64,000 nt of DNA from Acholeplasma equifetale ATCC 29724 (GTDB lineage Bacteria > Bacillota_I > Bacilli_A > Acholeplasmatales > Acholeplasmataceae). The notes beneath the pieces are model-generated. The model was not told the DNA's origin. It saw only the letters and a program-made list of their open reading frames with translations, and did not search any database. The translations under genes were made by a program, and so were the position numbers. Every line of letters starts with the position of its first letter. The first letter of the stretch is position 1. The stretch lies in NCBI RefSeq assembly GCF_000687735.1, contig NZ_JHXL01000001.1, positions 1 to 64,000 of the forward strand, written 5' to 3'. Of this stretch, positions 42,565 through 51,840 are shown piece by piece.

Positions 42565-45500
42565 ATGGATTGGTTAGATATAAATAACATTCCAATGTAT
42601 TTTCTTGCATTCCAAGTTATTATAATAGGATTTTTTATATTTATCCATTTTCTCTTGGGTGTTAAAAGAGGATTTGCAAAAACATTTTGGTTGCTATTAG
42701 GTAATATAGCTATTGTATTAGGTATTTTATATGTATTAGGATTTGTTCAGTTGAATCGATTTGTTAACGCAGAAAATGTTAGACAACTTGCGGATTTAAT
42801 GAAAACATATACTGGTCAAGATATGAATGAAGCATTAGATATTATTGAAGGTGCTGATGCAATGCCATTATTTATAGCAATCTTGGATCTTTTGATAAAG
42901 ATTTCTTTATTTACGGTCTTTTATGGTATTATACGATTTTTAATTCAAACTATAATTCTAGGTATTCCATGGGCGTTAATTATTAAACCAATGATAAAGA
43001 AAAAGAAGAAACACCGTTTAATTGGTGGATTTTTTGGTATTATTCGCGGAGCTTTCACAGGCTTTATTTTAGTATTCCCGGTACTAATATTACTGAATAC
43101 TGTAATAGGTGAAAGTAGAGAAATTGAAATTGATGAATACCGTGAAATCAGTCAACAAATTGCTAAAGCCAATGATTACAATCTTGTAAAAATTATTAAC
43201 GATGCAGTACAAATAAATAATAAAGGCATTGGTGATATGCTTTTTGATCTAGCATTTAGAAGCGAAGTTGAACAAGGCGAAGTTATCGTATGGCGTTCAG
43301 AAATTGCATGGATTGCAGAAGGTGCGAAAATTATTCTACCAGAAGTATTAAATGAAAATGCTACTTACAAATATACATTAGAAGATTTTCAAAAATATGA
43401 AGGATTATTTACAAAATTTGCTGAATCTCAGCTTGTTGACTCTAGTTTCATACCATTTGTGAAACTCGTATTAAAAACAACAAACGATACTTTAGAGACT
43501 CCAATGTTTACTGAAACAGAATTAGCTGATATTTTCACACGTTTAGATGAAACAGATATTGATATTACTAAAGATGTTTCAAAAATTTACGATGCTATTA
43601 TCGATTTATTGTCAATTGATGATACATCATTTTGGTTTAATAACTATACAGATATTGCCACTTATCTTAAATTCAATCAAGTTGAACAACAATTATTTAT
43701 TTCAGCACTTAAAAAATTAGTATCTTTAGATGTTTTAAAAGTAGGTGATATTGCAGCTGAAGTTATGATCTACCAAGATTTTATTAAAGATGAAATTAAA
43801 TGGTTAAATAGTGAACAAGATAAGATCAACTATTTAAATTCTATACGTAATAAGATTAGAAGTTTCGAAGGGGAATTTGTTGCAGGTACACTTTCTGAAC
43901 TGGCAAATATTTTAGAGTTAACAATTTATGATTTTCCTGGAATTTACATTGAAGATTTAAATCGTGATATTACACTATCTGAATTTATTGAAAATATTAG
44001 TAATTTAGTATATTTATTAAATGATGATGCCCGCTATCATGCGTGGTTTTCAAATATAGTTGAAGAAATTGTTGAATTGAATGTTATAGAAGTATTATTT
44101 GATCCTATACTTAATTTTGGTTTGTATACATTATTAAGTGAAGATACTGAGTGGACTCAAAATGAATTTGCATTGTTATTAGAAACAGTTAAGGAAAATC
44201 TAGTTGATAACAATGATTTAAAACGCGAATTAGAATGGTTAGCAGACACTTATTATGAAATTGGTAAACTTCATATTGGTAAAGCACTTGAGGAAAATGA
44301 ATCTGTTAATATTGCATTAGATGATGTTTTAAGTACAGTTGAAGGTAGAGATCAATTTTTAGTTATGATTTCAAAAATATTAGAAGGACAATTAATTTCT
44401 AATACAACAAATAAACTAAGTACAATGCTTATTACAAAATACATCACTGAACCGCTAGAACTTGTTGAAACTTTACATATGGCAGTTGAAACAGATGACT
44501 TTAAATTTACGGATGAAGTACAAATATTGGCTCAAGTTATTGTGAAGTTTTATGAAGATGGATTTAAATTAGGTGATATTGATAATGAAGATATGCTTAA
44601 TTCTCTATTACCATCGCTATTGAAATTCATGAAACATGAAGATAATAGAGATATTACTCTTGATTCAACAATTCTATATGCATTTATGAGTGAGTACATA
44701 TCCGAAATTAATTTTTTAGAAATACCATCTTTTGTATATGAAACATCAGGTACATATGATGGATGGATTAAAAAATCTGAATTAGCTTCATTAATTGATG
44801 CGATTGGTATTTTAATTGAAGAAATGGATTATCAAAATATGGATATTTCTATTCTATTAGATGAAAATACGGAGTTATTAAATCAATTAATGCCTATTTT
44901 AAAAGTTGTTTTAGATGATAGTCAAAATCGTGATAAGTTATTAGCATCAGATATTCTATATTACACAATAGATAAGAATATTCAAGATTTTGAAGAATTA
45001 GAAATTCCTTTAGATGCTTTAAGTATAACAGCTCCATATGTTTCATTAATTAAACGCGATGAATTAAGCAAATTACTTCAATCAATAACGCTTATTGATG
45101 TTGACTTTGGAGCTCAAAAGTTAGACTTTTCATCTCTAAATGGTGAAACATTATATGAAGTTATTTCGTTAGAATCAAGAATTACAGAACGTAATATCAC
45201 AAACCTGATCAATGAAAATATGTTAGATATACCTGTGATTTCATACATGAATCCTGATAAAAAGGATTTAAAACATAATGAATTGTTAGCATTGAGTCAA
45301 TTAATGATTGATTTAGATTTAGACTTTAATAAGATTACAGAAAATGAAATTTTAGATGAAGTAAAAATTGAAGATTTAATATTAATTCATTATCAAAGTT
45401 CATATATTATTAAATCAGTAATTACATATGGTATAAAAAATGGTTTAGGCAATCCTCATCCATTAGCTCTAGATAATCTATACCCAGAAGTATTAAGTAA

Positions 45501-47067
45501 TCAAGAAATTGGTGAAATATTTAAAATTTTAGAAGTTTTAGATGAAAATCCAAGTTTATCATTAAGTGAATTACTCGTTGAATTAGATCCTAATGAATTA
45601 TCATTTAAGGATATTACAGATGTCGTTAATGCTGGTGATTCAGTGATGATTCGTGGTTTATTCACTCAAGAACTCATCTCATCAAGTTTAATAAATGGAA
45701 TTAGTCTAAACCCAATAGGGTTTGAAGAAGTAAATGGTACTAGATATATGACATTAATGACATATCCTGAAATGATTCGTATAATAGATGCTATATCTCA
45801 TTTCAGTAGCGATGTTAATGAAAAACTTCTAGATACTGTGGAATTAATTGATTTAGATACAATAACTACTCAAAAGATTATGGCAGTTGTTGATGAGAAA
45901 TCATATATTTTAAGATCCGTATTTAGTGATTATATAATTTCAACTATTGGAGTTAACCGAGTTGTTCCAAATGCAAAAGATAATATACATTCTACAGACT
46001 TATCACAAGTAGAACTAGAAAAGTTCATACTTTCGTTATCTCAACTAGATACAACATATAATAACGGTAATCCAAGTGATGATCAATCTATCGTGGATCT
46101 AATTAATAATTTAGCAGCATCATCAAATAACTTAACAATAGGTCAAATTCAAATGTTAAACAATATTGATTCATTAATAATTCGTAAATTTGTTTCAGAA
46201 GGTATTATTAATTCAGTTGGTGTCAATAAAGTTAGATTAGATGCTTATGAACTTTCTGCATATCAGTTCATTAAATATGAAGAAATAGAAGCTTTAATTG
46301 GTGCATTGTTAATTGTTGCAGTAGAAACTGAAGGTTCATTGGCTCTGGCATTAGAAGTTCCAATTCAAGATGTAACTGCCGATATTAATCCAACAGATAT
46401 TACACCTTCAATATTAAGAAATATATTAAATGAAGGGTCAATTATTACAAATCGAATGATTTCTGATATTATTATCAATTCTAATATTTCAATACCTAAT
46501 TCAGCATTTGAAGTACACCCATATAATGGCAATGACATATTACATCAAGAATTAATTAATCTTTCATATGCGATCGAAAAATTAGGTATGACAACATTAG
46601 ATGTAGCTTTAATAGATGCAGGTAATACAAATTTATTACAAGTTAAAGATGCATTACTTGAACAATCAATTATCTTTAAACGATTAGTATCTGAAGCAAT
46701 TGTAACTGCAAATTTAGATACCATTGAATCACATGAGGGTGAAGAGGATATTTCAATTGATGTTCAACTAGATGAAATCATTAACTTAATTGATGCATTG
46801 AATACATTCGGCATAAATGCAATAAATGATGCTCAAACAATGGATGCATTGACAATCTATATACATGCTCAAACAATGGATGAGGCAACATTTAATACAT
46901 TTATTGATTATAGTGAACCGTATGATCCAAATGATGAAAATACTGGTTTAACAATCTTTAAGTCCTACTTAATTGATAAGGTCAATACATTACCAGATCC
47001 GGATAATTTCCCAAATAACTTTAACATTTCAACACGTCAAGAATTAAACGAATTGTTCTTTGGTTAA
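42565..47067 (+). CDS. Giant CvpA-like membrane protein with C-terminal repeats
   Basis: 1500 residues. The N-terminal ~190 resemble the CvpA/colicin V production family: four membrane segments (AFQVIIIGFFIFIHFLLGVK, FWLLLGNIAIVLGILYVLGF, FLIQTIILGIPWALIIKP, FFGIIRGAFTGFILVFPVLI). Residues ~200-1500 are helix-rich, acidic and presumably outside or at the membrane face. From about residue 930 several ~100-residue repeats recur, each around the core (S/N)xIIxRxxxSxxIIxSxGVNxV, e.g. SYILRSVFSDYIISTIGVNR, SLIIRKFVSEGIINSVGVNK, SIITNRMISDIIINSNISIP. AAGGGGTGA precedes the ATG. The role is unknown. Confidence 0.7.
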   Translation: MDWLDINNIPMYFLAFQVIIIGFFIFIHFLLGVKRGFAKTFWLLLGNIAIVLGILYVLGFVQLNRFVNAENVRQLADLMKTYTGQDMNEALDIIEGADAMPLFIAILDLLIKISLFTVFYGIIRFLIQTIILGIPWALIIKPMIKKKKKHRLIGGFFGIIRGAFTGFILVFPVLILLNTVIGESREIEIDEYREISQQIAKANDYNLVKIINDAVQINNKGIGDMLFDLAFRSEVEQGEVIVWRSEIAWIAEGAKIILPEVLNENATYKYTLEDFQKYEGLFTKFAESQLVDSSFIPFVKLVLKTTNDTLETPMFTETELADIFTRLDETDIDITKDVSKIYDAIIDLLSIDDTSFWFNNYTDIATYLKFNQVEQQLFISALKKLVSLDVLKVGDIAAEVMIYQDFIKDEIKWLNSEQDKINYLNSIRNKIRSFEGEFVAGTLSELANILELTIYDFPGIYIEDLNRDITLSEFIENISNLVYLLNDDARYHAWFSNIVEEIVELNVIEVLFDPILNFGLYTLLSEDTEWTQNEFALLLETVKENLVDNNDLKRELEWLADTYYEIGKLHIGKALEENESVNIALDDVLSTVEGRDQFLVMISKILEGQLISNTTNKLSTMLITKYITEPLELVETLHMAVETDDFKFTDEVQILAQVIVKFYEDGFKLGDIDNEDMLNSLLPSLLKFMKHEDNRDITLDSTILYAFMSEYISEINFLEIPSFVYETSGTYDGWIKKSELASLIDAIGILIEEMDYQNMDISILLDENTELLNQLMPILKVVLDDSQNRDKLLASDILYYTIDKNIQDFEELEIPLDALSITAPYVSLIKRDELSKLLQSITLIDVDFGAQKLDFSSLNGETLYEVISLESRITERNITNLINENMLDIPVISYMNPDKKDLKHNELLALSQLMIDLDLDFNKITENEILDEVKIEDLILIHYQSSYIIKSVITYGIKNGLGNPHPLALDNLYPEVLSNQEIGEIFKILEVLDENPSLSLSELLVELDPNELSFKDITDVVNAGDSVMIRGLFTQELISSSLINGISLNPIGFEEVNGTRYMTLMTYPEMIRIIDAISHFSSDVNEKLLDTVELIDLDTITTQKIMAVVDEKSYILRSVFSDYIISTIGVNRVVPNAKDNIHSTDLSQVELEKFILSLSQLDTTYNNGNPSDDQSIVDLINNLAASSNNLTIGQIQMLNNIDSLIIRKFVSEGIINSVGVNKVRLDAYELSAYQFIKYEEIEALIGALLIVAVETEGSLALALEVPIQDVTADINPTDITPSILRNILNEGSIITNRMISDIIINSNISIPNSAFEVHPYNGNDILHQELINLSYAIEKLGMTTLDVALIDAGNTNLLQVKDALLEQSIIFKRLVSEAIVTANLDTIESHEGEEDISIDVQLDEIINLIDALNTFGINAINDAQTMDALTIYIHAQTMDEATFNTFIDYSEPYDPNDENTGLTIFKSYLIDKVNTLPDPDNFPNNFNISTRQELNELFFG

Positions 47068-47089
47068 AATTTAGCCCCTTTAAAAAATT

Positions 47090-47151
47090 GTGTGGTATAC
47101 CACACTATAATGGATAGGTATATTGTTACCACACAATAATTTATATACCTA
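47090..47151 (+). promoter_or_regulatory. Palindromic, operator-like cluster
   Basis: Perfect 16-bp palindrome GTGTGGTATACCACAC (47090-47105), a nearby half copy TTACCACAC (47126-47134), and an outer inverted repeat TAGGTATA/TATACCTA (47115-47122, 47144-47151). It lies between the giant gene's stop and a terminator at 47160. Confidence 0.6.
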
Positions 47152-47159
47152 AAATAAAA

Positions 47160-47188
47160 AGCGTAGATTTATATTTCTACGCTTTTTT
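47160..47188 (+). terminator. Terminator between the giant gene and the membrane protein gene
   Basis: Stem AGCGTAGA/TCTACGCT with an 8-base loop, then six T. Confidence 0.9.
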
Positions 47189-47263
47189 ATCGTATTTAAG
47201 TTATAATTTCTTATAAATCGTTTATAATAAAATTAACTTAAGTTTTTGATAGGAGGAAATTTC

Positions 47264-47911
47264 ATGAAACGTGCGTCTTATAGTTGGTTACTTAAGTGGG
47301 TTTTAGCGGCTATTTTAATTGCAGTTGGGGCAACCATGTATTTTAATGATACCTTTGTTTACTTAACAACAGGTATTGGTATTGTTATATTTTCAGTTTT
47401 TAGATTATATCCATTATTTAAATCATTAAATAAAGAAATATTAAGAACTTTAAATATTGTAGAAATTGTTTTATCTGTCATTATTGGTGGATTAATGATT
47501 TATGTAGGTGTTGTAGCAATCCAAAATCAAAATTCGATTGGTGCATTTTGGGCAGCATTTTATAGATTTGGTTTAGCATTTGTATTTATAGTTCGTGCAA
47601 TTGTATTCTTATACTCTGTCGTATTCTTAGAAGAAAAGACTGAACAAATTAAATTTTGGACACATTTAGGTGTATTTGCAATTGGCTCAATGCTGATTAT
47701 TTTTGATGACTTTAATCACGAATGGGTAGCTTGGTTATTATTATTAATTTCATGTTTTGGTGGAGCTTATTTAATTTATGATGGTACTAAAGGATATGGC
47801 AAGTATCGTGAATACTCTCGCTTTATACAAGAAACGAAGCAAGAAAAATCAAAAGATAAACAAATTGATTTACCGGCTCCAGAAGATCAAGATAGACCTT
47901 ATGTTAGTTGA
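47264..47911 (+). CDS. Membrane protein of unknown function
   Basis: 215 residues from the ATG at 47264, which has AGGAGG 7 bases upstream; the frame is open from 47246 but that start is inside the ribosome site. About six membrane segments in three pairs (WVLAAILIAVGATMYFNDTF; IVEIVLSVIIGGLMIYVGVV; FGLAFVFIVRAIVFLYSVVF; LGVFAIGSMLIIF) and a charged cytoplasmic C-terminus ending QIDLPAPEDQDRPYVS. No family was recognised; it resembles HdeD/DUF308-like multi-span proteins only in topology. Monocistronic, with its own terminator. Confidence 0.75.
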   Translation: MKRASYSWLLKWVLAAILIAVGATMYFNDTFVYLTTGIGIVIFSVFRLYPLFKSLNKEILRTLNIVEIVLSVIIGGLMIYVGVVAIQNQNSIGAFWAAFYRFGLAFVFIVRAIVFLYSVVFLEEKTEQIKFWTHLGVFAIGSMLIIFDDFNHEWVAWLLLLISCFGGAYLIYDGTKGYGKYREYSRFIQETKQEKSKDKQIDLPAPEDQDRPYVS

Positions 47912-47932
47912 TTTTATCAAATTAAAAATTAT

Positions 47933-47963
47933 GGTTCCTCTATAAGAGGAACCTTATTTTTTT
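47933..47963 (+). terminator. Terminator of the membrane protein gene
   Basis: Stem GGTTCCTCT/AGAGGAACC, loop of 3 bases, T-rich tail. Confidence 0.9.
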
Positions 47964-47985
47964 ATATAATTTAAATTTCAAACAT

Positions 47986-48052
47986 TTTGAATTTCAAAAC
48001 AATTGACAAATGAAATTAAAGTGATAAAATGATAACAAGTTTGAAATTCAAA
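47986..48052 (+). promoter_or_regulatory. Promoter and twin operator of the fatty acid synthesis operon
   Basis: TTGACA (48003-48008), 16 bases, TAAAAT (48025-48030). Two palindromes bracket it: TTTGAATTTCAAA at 47986-47998 upstream of -35 and TTTGAAATTCAAA at 48040-48052 around the start point; the two are reverse complements of each other. The sequence resembles the TTTGA-N-TCAAA site of the MarR-type fatty acid regulator FabT. No regulator gene is in the window. Confidence 0.82.
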
Positions 48053-48087
48053 GTAATTAAAATCGAATTGAAAGAGAGAAGAGAATT

Positions 48088-48315
48088 ATGCAAAAAGATA
48101 TTATTGAAATCATTTCAGAAGAATTAAATGTAGATAAAACAACAATTAACGAAACAACAAGATTAAGAGAGGACTTAAATGTTGATTCACTTGACGTTGT
48201 CGAACTTATTATGAGAATTGAAGAAACATTTGATGTTACTGTTTCTGATGAAGCTGCAACCAAAATGGAGACTGTTGGCGATATTATCGAATACGTGAAG
48301 GGATTAAAATCTTAA
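48088..48315 (+). CDS. acpP: Acyl carrier protein
   Basis: 75 residues, very acidic, four-helix ACP. The phosphopantetheine attachment motif is LNVDSLDVVELIMRIEETFD with Ser at residue 36 (DSL). First gene of the FAS operon, 35 bases behind the second operator, with GAGAGAAGAG upstream of the ATG. It carries all intermediates of fatty acid elongation. Confidence 0.96.
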   Translation: MQKDIIEIISEELNVDKTTINETTRLREDLNVDSLDVVELIMRIEETFDVTVSDEAATKMETVGDIIEYVKGLKS

Positions 48316-48341
48316 TAATAAATAGATTTTAGTGATCGAAA
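48298..48341 (+). promoter_or_regulatory. Possible hairpin-spaced ribosome site of accB
   Basis: AAGGGA (48298-48303, inside the last codons of acpP) is followed by a 7-bp hairpin AAAATCT/AGATTTT (48306-48312, 48324-48330) and then the ATG at 48341. No other Shine-Dalgarno sequence is visible. It is weaker than the cases at 39501 and 59901. Confidence 0.4.
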
Positions 48342-48781
48342 TGAAAATCAACGAAATCAAAAGTATCATTAAAGACTTTGAACAGTCTTCATTAACTGTA
48401 TTAGAACTTGAAACAGATACAGTTAAATTAAAACTATCTAAAAACAAAGAACAATTATTAGATGTAAAAGAATCTTTAGAAACATCAGTTTCAATTGAAT
48501 CACCACAACAAGAATTTAAAAAAGAAGAAAAAGTATCAGTCAAATCTGACAAGGTCATTAAATCACCTCTTGTAGGAACTTTTTATGAATCAAGTACTCC
48601 AAATGGTAAACCATTTGTAAAGATTGGAGATTCAGTTAAAAAAGGACAAGTTGTTTGCATCGTTGAAGCAATGAAGATTATGAATGAGATTACAGCACCG
48701 TATGATGGTGTAATAGATTCAGTATGCTTTAAAAATGGTGATGTTGTTGGATTTGATGATGTTTTATTTGTGTTGGTGTAA
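48341..48781 (+). CDS. accB: Biotin carboxyl carrier protein of acetyl-CoA carboxylase
   Basis: 146 residues from ATG 48341 (a GTG at 48332 is also in frame). The N-terminal helical part and a flexible lysine/glutamate linker lead to the biotinyl domain: SPLVGTFYESSTPNGKPFVK, then VEAMKIMNEITAPYDGVIDS; the biotinylated Lys lies in AMKIMN (variant of AMKMMN). 16 bases behind acpP; accC follows 2 bases later. Biotin is attached by the BirA encoded at 56133. Confidence 0.95.
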   Translation: MKINEIKSIIKDFEQSSLTVLELETDTVKLKLSKNKEQLLDVKESLETSVSIESPQQEFKKEEKVSVKSDKVIKSPLVGTFYESSTPNGKPFVKIGDSVKKGQVVCIVEAMKIMNEITAPYDGVIDSVCFKNGDVVGFDDVLFVLV

Positions 48782-48783
48782 TT

Positions 48784-50160
48784 ATGATACAACAAAATAA
48801 AATTTTGATTGCTAATCGTGGAGAAATAGCAGTAAGAATCATACGTTCATGTAAGGAATTGGGTATTCCGACTGTTGCGATATATTCAACTGCTGATAAA
48901 GACAGTCTTCATGTTAAATTAGCTGATGAATCGGTTTGTATAGGAACTGAGCGTTCTAAAGATAGTTATTTAAATATGCAAGCAGTCTTATCTGCAGCCA
49001 TAGCCACTGGATGTAATGCGATCCATCCTGGTTATGGCTTTTTAGCAGAGAATGCAAAATTTATAGAAATGGTTGAAGCAACAGGTATTAAGTTTATAGG
49101 GCCTTCAAGTTATGTTGTTAGCCAAATGGGCGATAAAGCAACTGCTAGATCTATTGCAAAAAATAATAAAGTTCCAGTAGTTGAAGGTTCAGATGGAATT
49201 GTTGAATCCAAAGAAGAAGGATTAAGAATTGCAAATAAAATTGGATATCCAATAATGATTAAAGCTTCGGCAGGTGGAGGTGGTCGTGGTATTGCGGTAG
49301 CACGTAACGACCAAGAGTTCGAAAAATCATTTGAACTAACAACGTTAGAAGCTGAAAATACATTTGGAGATAAATCTGTGTATATTGAAAGATTTGTTGA
49401 AAATCCAAGGCATATAGAGATTCAAATTTTAGCAGATCATCATGGAAATGTCGTTCATTTATTTGAACGTGATTGCTCTATGCAACGTCGTAATCAAAAA
49501 ATTATAGAAGAAGCACCATCTAGTTTCTTAGATGAAAAATTAAGAAAAAGTATTGGTGATGCAGCAGTTCGACTAGCAAAAGCGGTCGATTATAGAGGTG
49601 CTGGAACAATCGAATTTTTAGTTGATAAAAATAAAAATTTCTATTTTATGGAAATGAATACGCGTATTCAAGTAGAACATCCTGTGACAGAAATGATTAC
49701 TGGCATTGATCTAATTAAAGAACAAATTCGTATTGCCTATGATAAAGTTTTACCATTTAAACAAGAAGATATAAAAATATTAGGTCATGCTATTGAATGT
49801 AGAATTAATGCAGAAAACCCAATGAATAATTTCATGCCAACACCAGGTAAGATAGGTCGAATCTTATTCCCTGGTGGGTTTAATGTTCGCTTTGATTCAC
49901 ATATTTATCCTGAATATGAAGTACCACCATTTTATGATTCAATGTTAGGGAAATTAATCGTATTAGCACCATCTAGAATTGATGCAATACGTAAAATGCG
50001 TGTAGCTTTAGAACAATTAGTTATCGAAGGTATAACAACGAATATTGAGTATCAATATGGATTAATGCATGCACCTGATTTTATTAAAGGGACACATGAC
50101 ACTGGTTTTATTGCAAAATTTAATCGTTATTTGAGTGAGACAAATGAAAAACTTACTTGA
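48784..50160 (+). CDS. accC: Biotin carboxylase subunit of acetyl-CoA carboxylase
   Basis: 458 residues, the usual size. N-terminal domain KILIANRGEIAVRIIRSCKE, ATP-grasp glycine loop KASAGGGGRGIAVARNDQEF, and EMNTRIQVEHPVTEMITGID (catalytic region). HAIECRINAENP is typical of the C-terminal domain. It carboxylates the biotin on AccB using ATP and bicarbonate. The 3' end overlaps accD by about 17 bases, and the stop codon is TGA, showing TGA terminates here. Confidence 0.97.
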   Translation: MIQQNKILIANRGEIAVRIIRSCKELGIPTVAIYSTADKDSLHVKLADESVCIGTERSKDSYLNMQAVLSAAIATGCNAIHPGYGFLAENAKFIEMVEATGIKFIGPSSYVVSQMGDKATARSIAKNNKVPVVEGSDGIVESKEEGLRIANKIGYPIMIKASAGGGGRGIAVARNDQEFEKSFELTTLEAENTFGDKSVYIERFVENPRHIEIQILADHHGNVVHLFERDCSMQRRNQKIIEEAPSSFLDEKLRKSIGDAAVRLAKAVDYRGAGTIEFLVDKNKNFYFMEMNTRIQVEHPVTEMITGIDLIKEQIRIAYDKVLPFKQEDIKILGHAIECRINAENPMNNFMPTPGKIGRILFPGGFNVRFDSHIYPEYEVPPFYDSMLGKLIVLAPSRIDAIRKMRVALEQLVIEGITTNIEYQYGLMHAPDFIKGTHDTGFIAKFNRYLSETNEKLT

Positions 50161-51025
50161 TGAACGTAAAAAACAACTAAATCATTTTCAAGAGTTACTT
50201 AATCGACGTACGATACAAACAAAACCAGTGGATATTCCTGATGGTGTTTTTACTCAATGTGAGCAATGCCATTCAGCGATTTATAATAAAGATTTAAGTG
50301 ATAACTTTGATGTTTGTCCTTATTGTGGATTTCATTTTAGAATTGATGCACATAAACGTATTTCATATACACTTGATAAAAATACATTTGTAGAATTATT
50401 TTCAAATATTGAATCAATGAATCCATTAAAAATGCCTGGATATGAAGAAAAACTTATTAAGGGTCAGCTGATGACTAAAATGAATGAAGCATTTTTATGT
50501 GGTACAGGAATCATTGATGGTTATAAAGTTTCAATAGGCATATTAGATTCATTTTTCATGATGGGATCTATGGGGTCAGTCGTAGGTGAAAAGGTGACTA
50601 GACTTATTGAATATGCAGCGAATAATAATTTACCACTAATTATATTTAGTGCATCAGGAGGAGCGAGAATGCAAGAGGGAATCTTATCTCTTATGCAAAT
50701 GGCAAAAACCTCAGGTGCTTTAAATTTATTAGATGCAAAAGGTATATTATATATTTCTGTTTTAACGAATCCGACAACAGGTGGCGTAGCAGCAAGTTTT
50801 GCAAGTTTAGGAGATATTAACATCGCTGAAAAATCAAGCTTAATAGGTTTTGCAGGTTCAAGAGTAATTAAACAAACAATTGGACAAGATTTACCTTCTG
50901 GATTTCAGACAGATTTATTTCAATTAAAAAAAGGTCAAGTTGATATGGTTGTTGAAAGAAAAGATTTAAGAAACGTAATTTCAAACCTATTAAACTTACA
51001 TGGTGTAAAGAAGGTGAAGCGATGA
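50144..51025 (+). CDS. accD: Acetyl-CoA carboxylase carboxyltransferase subunit beta
   Basis: 293 residues from ATG 50144 (a GTG at 50135 is an alternative). The zinc ribbon is CEQCHSAIYN ... CPYCGFHFRI. The carboxyltransferase domain has ISFSASGGARMQEG-like residues (IFSASGGARMQEGILSLMQM) and PTTGGVAASFASLGDINIAE. It works with AccA to transfer carboxyl to acetyl-CoA, giving malonyl-CoA. Overlaps accC and, by 4 bases, accA. Ends in TGA. Confidence 0.96.
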   Translation: MKNLLDERKKQLNHFQELLNRRTIQTKPVDIPDGVFTQCEQCHSAIYNKDLSDNFDVCPYCGFHFRIDAHKRISYTLDKNTFVELFSNIESMNPLKMPGYEEKLIKGQLMTKMNEAFLCGTGIIDGYKVSIGILDSFFMMGSMGSVVGEKVTRLIEYAANNNLPLIIFSASGGARMQEGILSLMQMAKTSGALNLLDAKGILYISVLTNPTTGGVAASFASLGDINIAEKSSLIGFAGSRVIKQTIGQDLPSGFQTDLFQLKKGQVDMVVERKDLRNVISNLLNLHGVKKVKR

Positions 51026-51840
51026 AAAAAACAGTTTGGGATCGTGTTTTACTTGCAAGAAATACCGAAAGACCTACAGCTAAAACGTTAATAGAGTATT
51101 TATTTCCTAATTTTATTGAATTACATGGGGATAGACTATTTGGTGATGATCAAGCTATTATTGGTGGATTAGCATCAATTCAAGATATCCCAGTTACGAT
51201 TATTGCAGAAGAAAAAGGAAAGAATACGGAGGATAAAATTAAACATAATTTTGGTATGCCTCATCCAGAAGGTTATCGTAAAGCTTTAAGATTGATGCAA
51301 CAAGCAGAAAAATTTAAGCGTCCAATTATTACAATTATTGATACACCCGGTGCATATCCAGGTTTAGGTGCAGAAGAAAGAGGACAAGCTCAAGCAATTG
51401 CCTTTAATTTAAAAAAATTAATGGATTTAAAAACACCAATTATTGTAATTATATTAGGTGAAGGTGGATCAGGTGGTGCTCTTGCAATAGGTGTTGGTGA
51501 CCACATCATGATGTTTGAAAATGCGATTTATTCTATACTTTCACCTGAAGGATTTGCATCTATATTATTTAAAGACAGTTCGAAAGCTAAAGAGGCATCA
51601 GAGTTTATGAAACTAACTGCAAGTGATTTAAAAGAATTTCATGTGATTGATGAAATCGTTTATGAAGGTAAGGGTTTAAATATAGAGCCCAAAGTTGGTT
51701 TTGAAAATTTAAAAAAAAGTATAATTAAACAACTTAAGATGCTCACTAAAATGGATTTAGATATACTTATGAAAAATAGATATCAAAAATTTAGAAATAT
51801 GGGTGTCTTTCAAGAAAGCGTGATAGAAGATGAAAAATAA
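51022..51840 (+). CDS. accA: Acetyl-CoA carboxylase carboxyltransferase subunit alpha
   Basis: 272 residues, slightly shorter than the ~315 of most bacteria, as in compact Firmicutes forms. FIELHGDRLFGDDQAIIGGL, HPEGYRKALRLMQQAEKFKR, PIITIIDTPGAYPGLGAEER and GEGGSGGALAIGVGDHIMMF carry the crotonase-fold CoA and carboxybiotin sites. Overlaps accD by 4 and fabH by 11 bases. Completes the carboxylase. Confidence 0.96.
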   Translation: MKKTVWDRVLLARNTERPTAKTLIEYLFPNFIELHGDRLFGDDQAIIGGLASIQDIPVTIIAEEKGKNTEDKIKHNFGMPHPEGYRKALRLMQQAEKFKRPIITIIDTPGAYPGLGAEERGQAQAIAFNLKKLMDLKTPIIVIILGEGGSGGALAIGVGDHIMMFENAIYSILSPEGFASILFKDSSKAKEASEFMKLTASDLKEFHVIDEIVYEGKGLNIEPKVGFENLKKSIIKQLKMLTKMDLDILMKNRYQKFRNMGVFQESVIEDEK

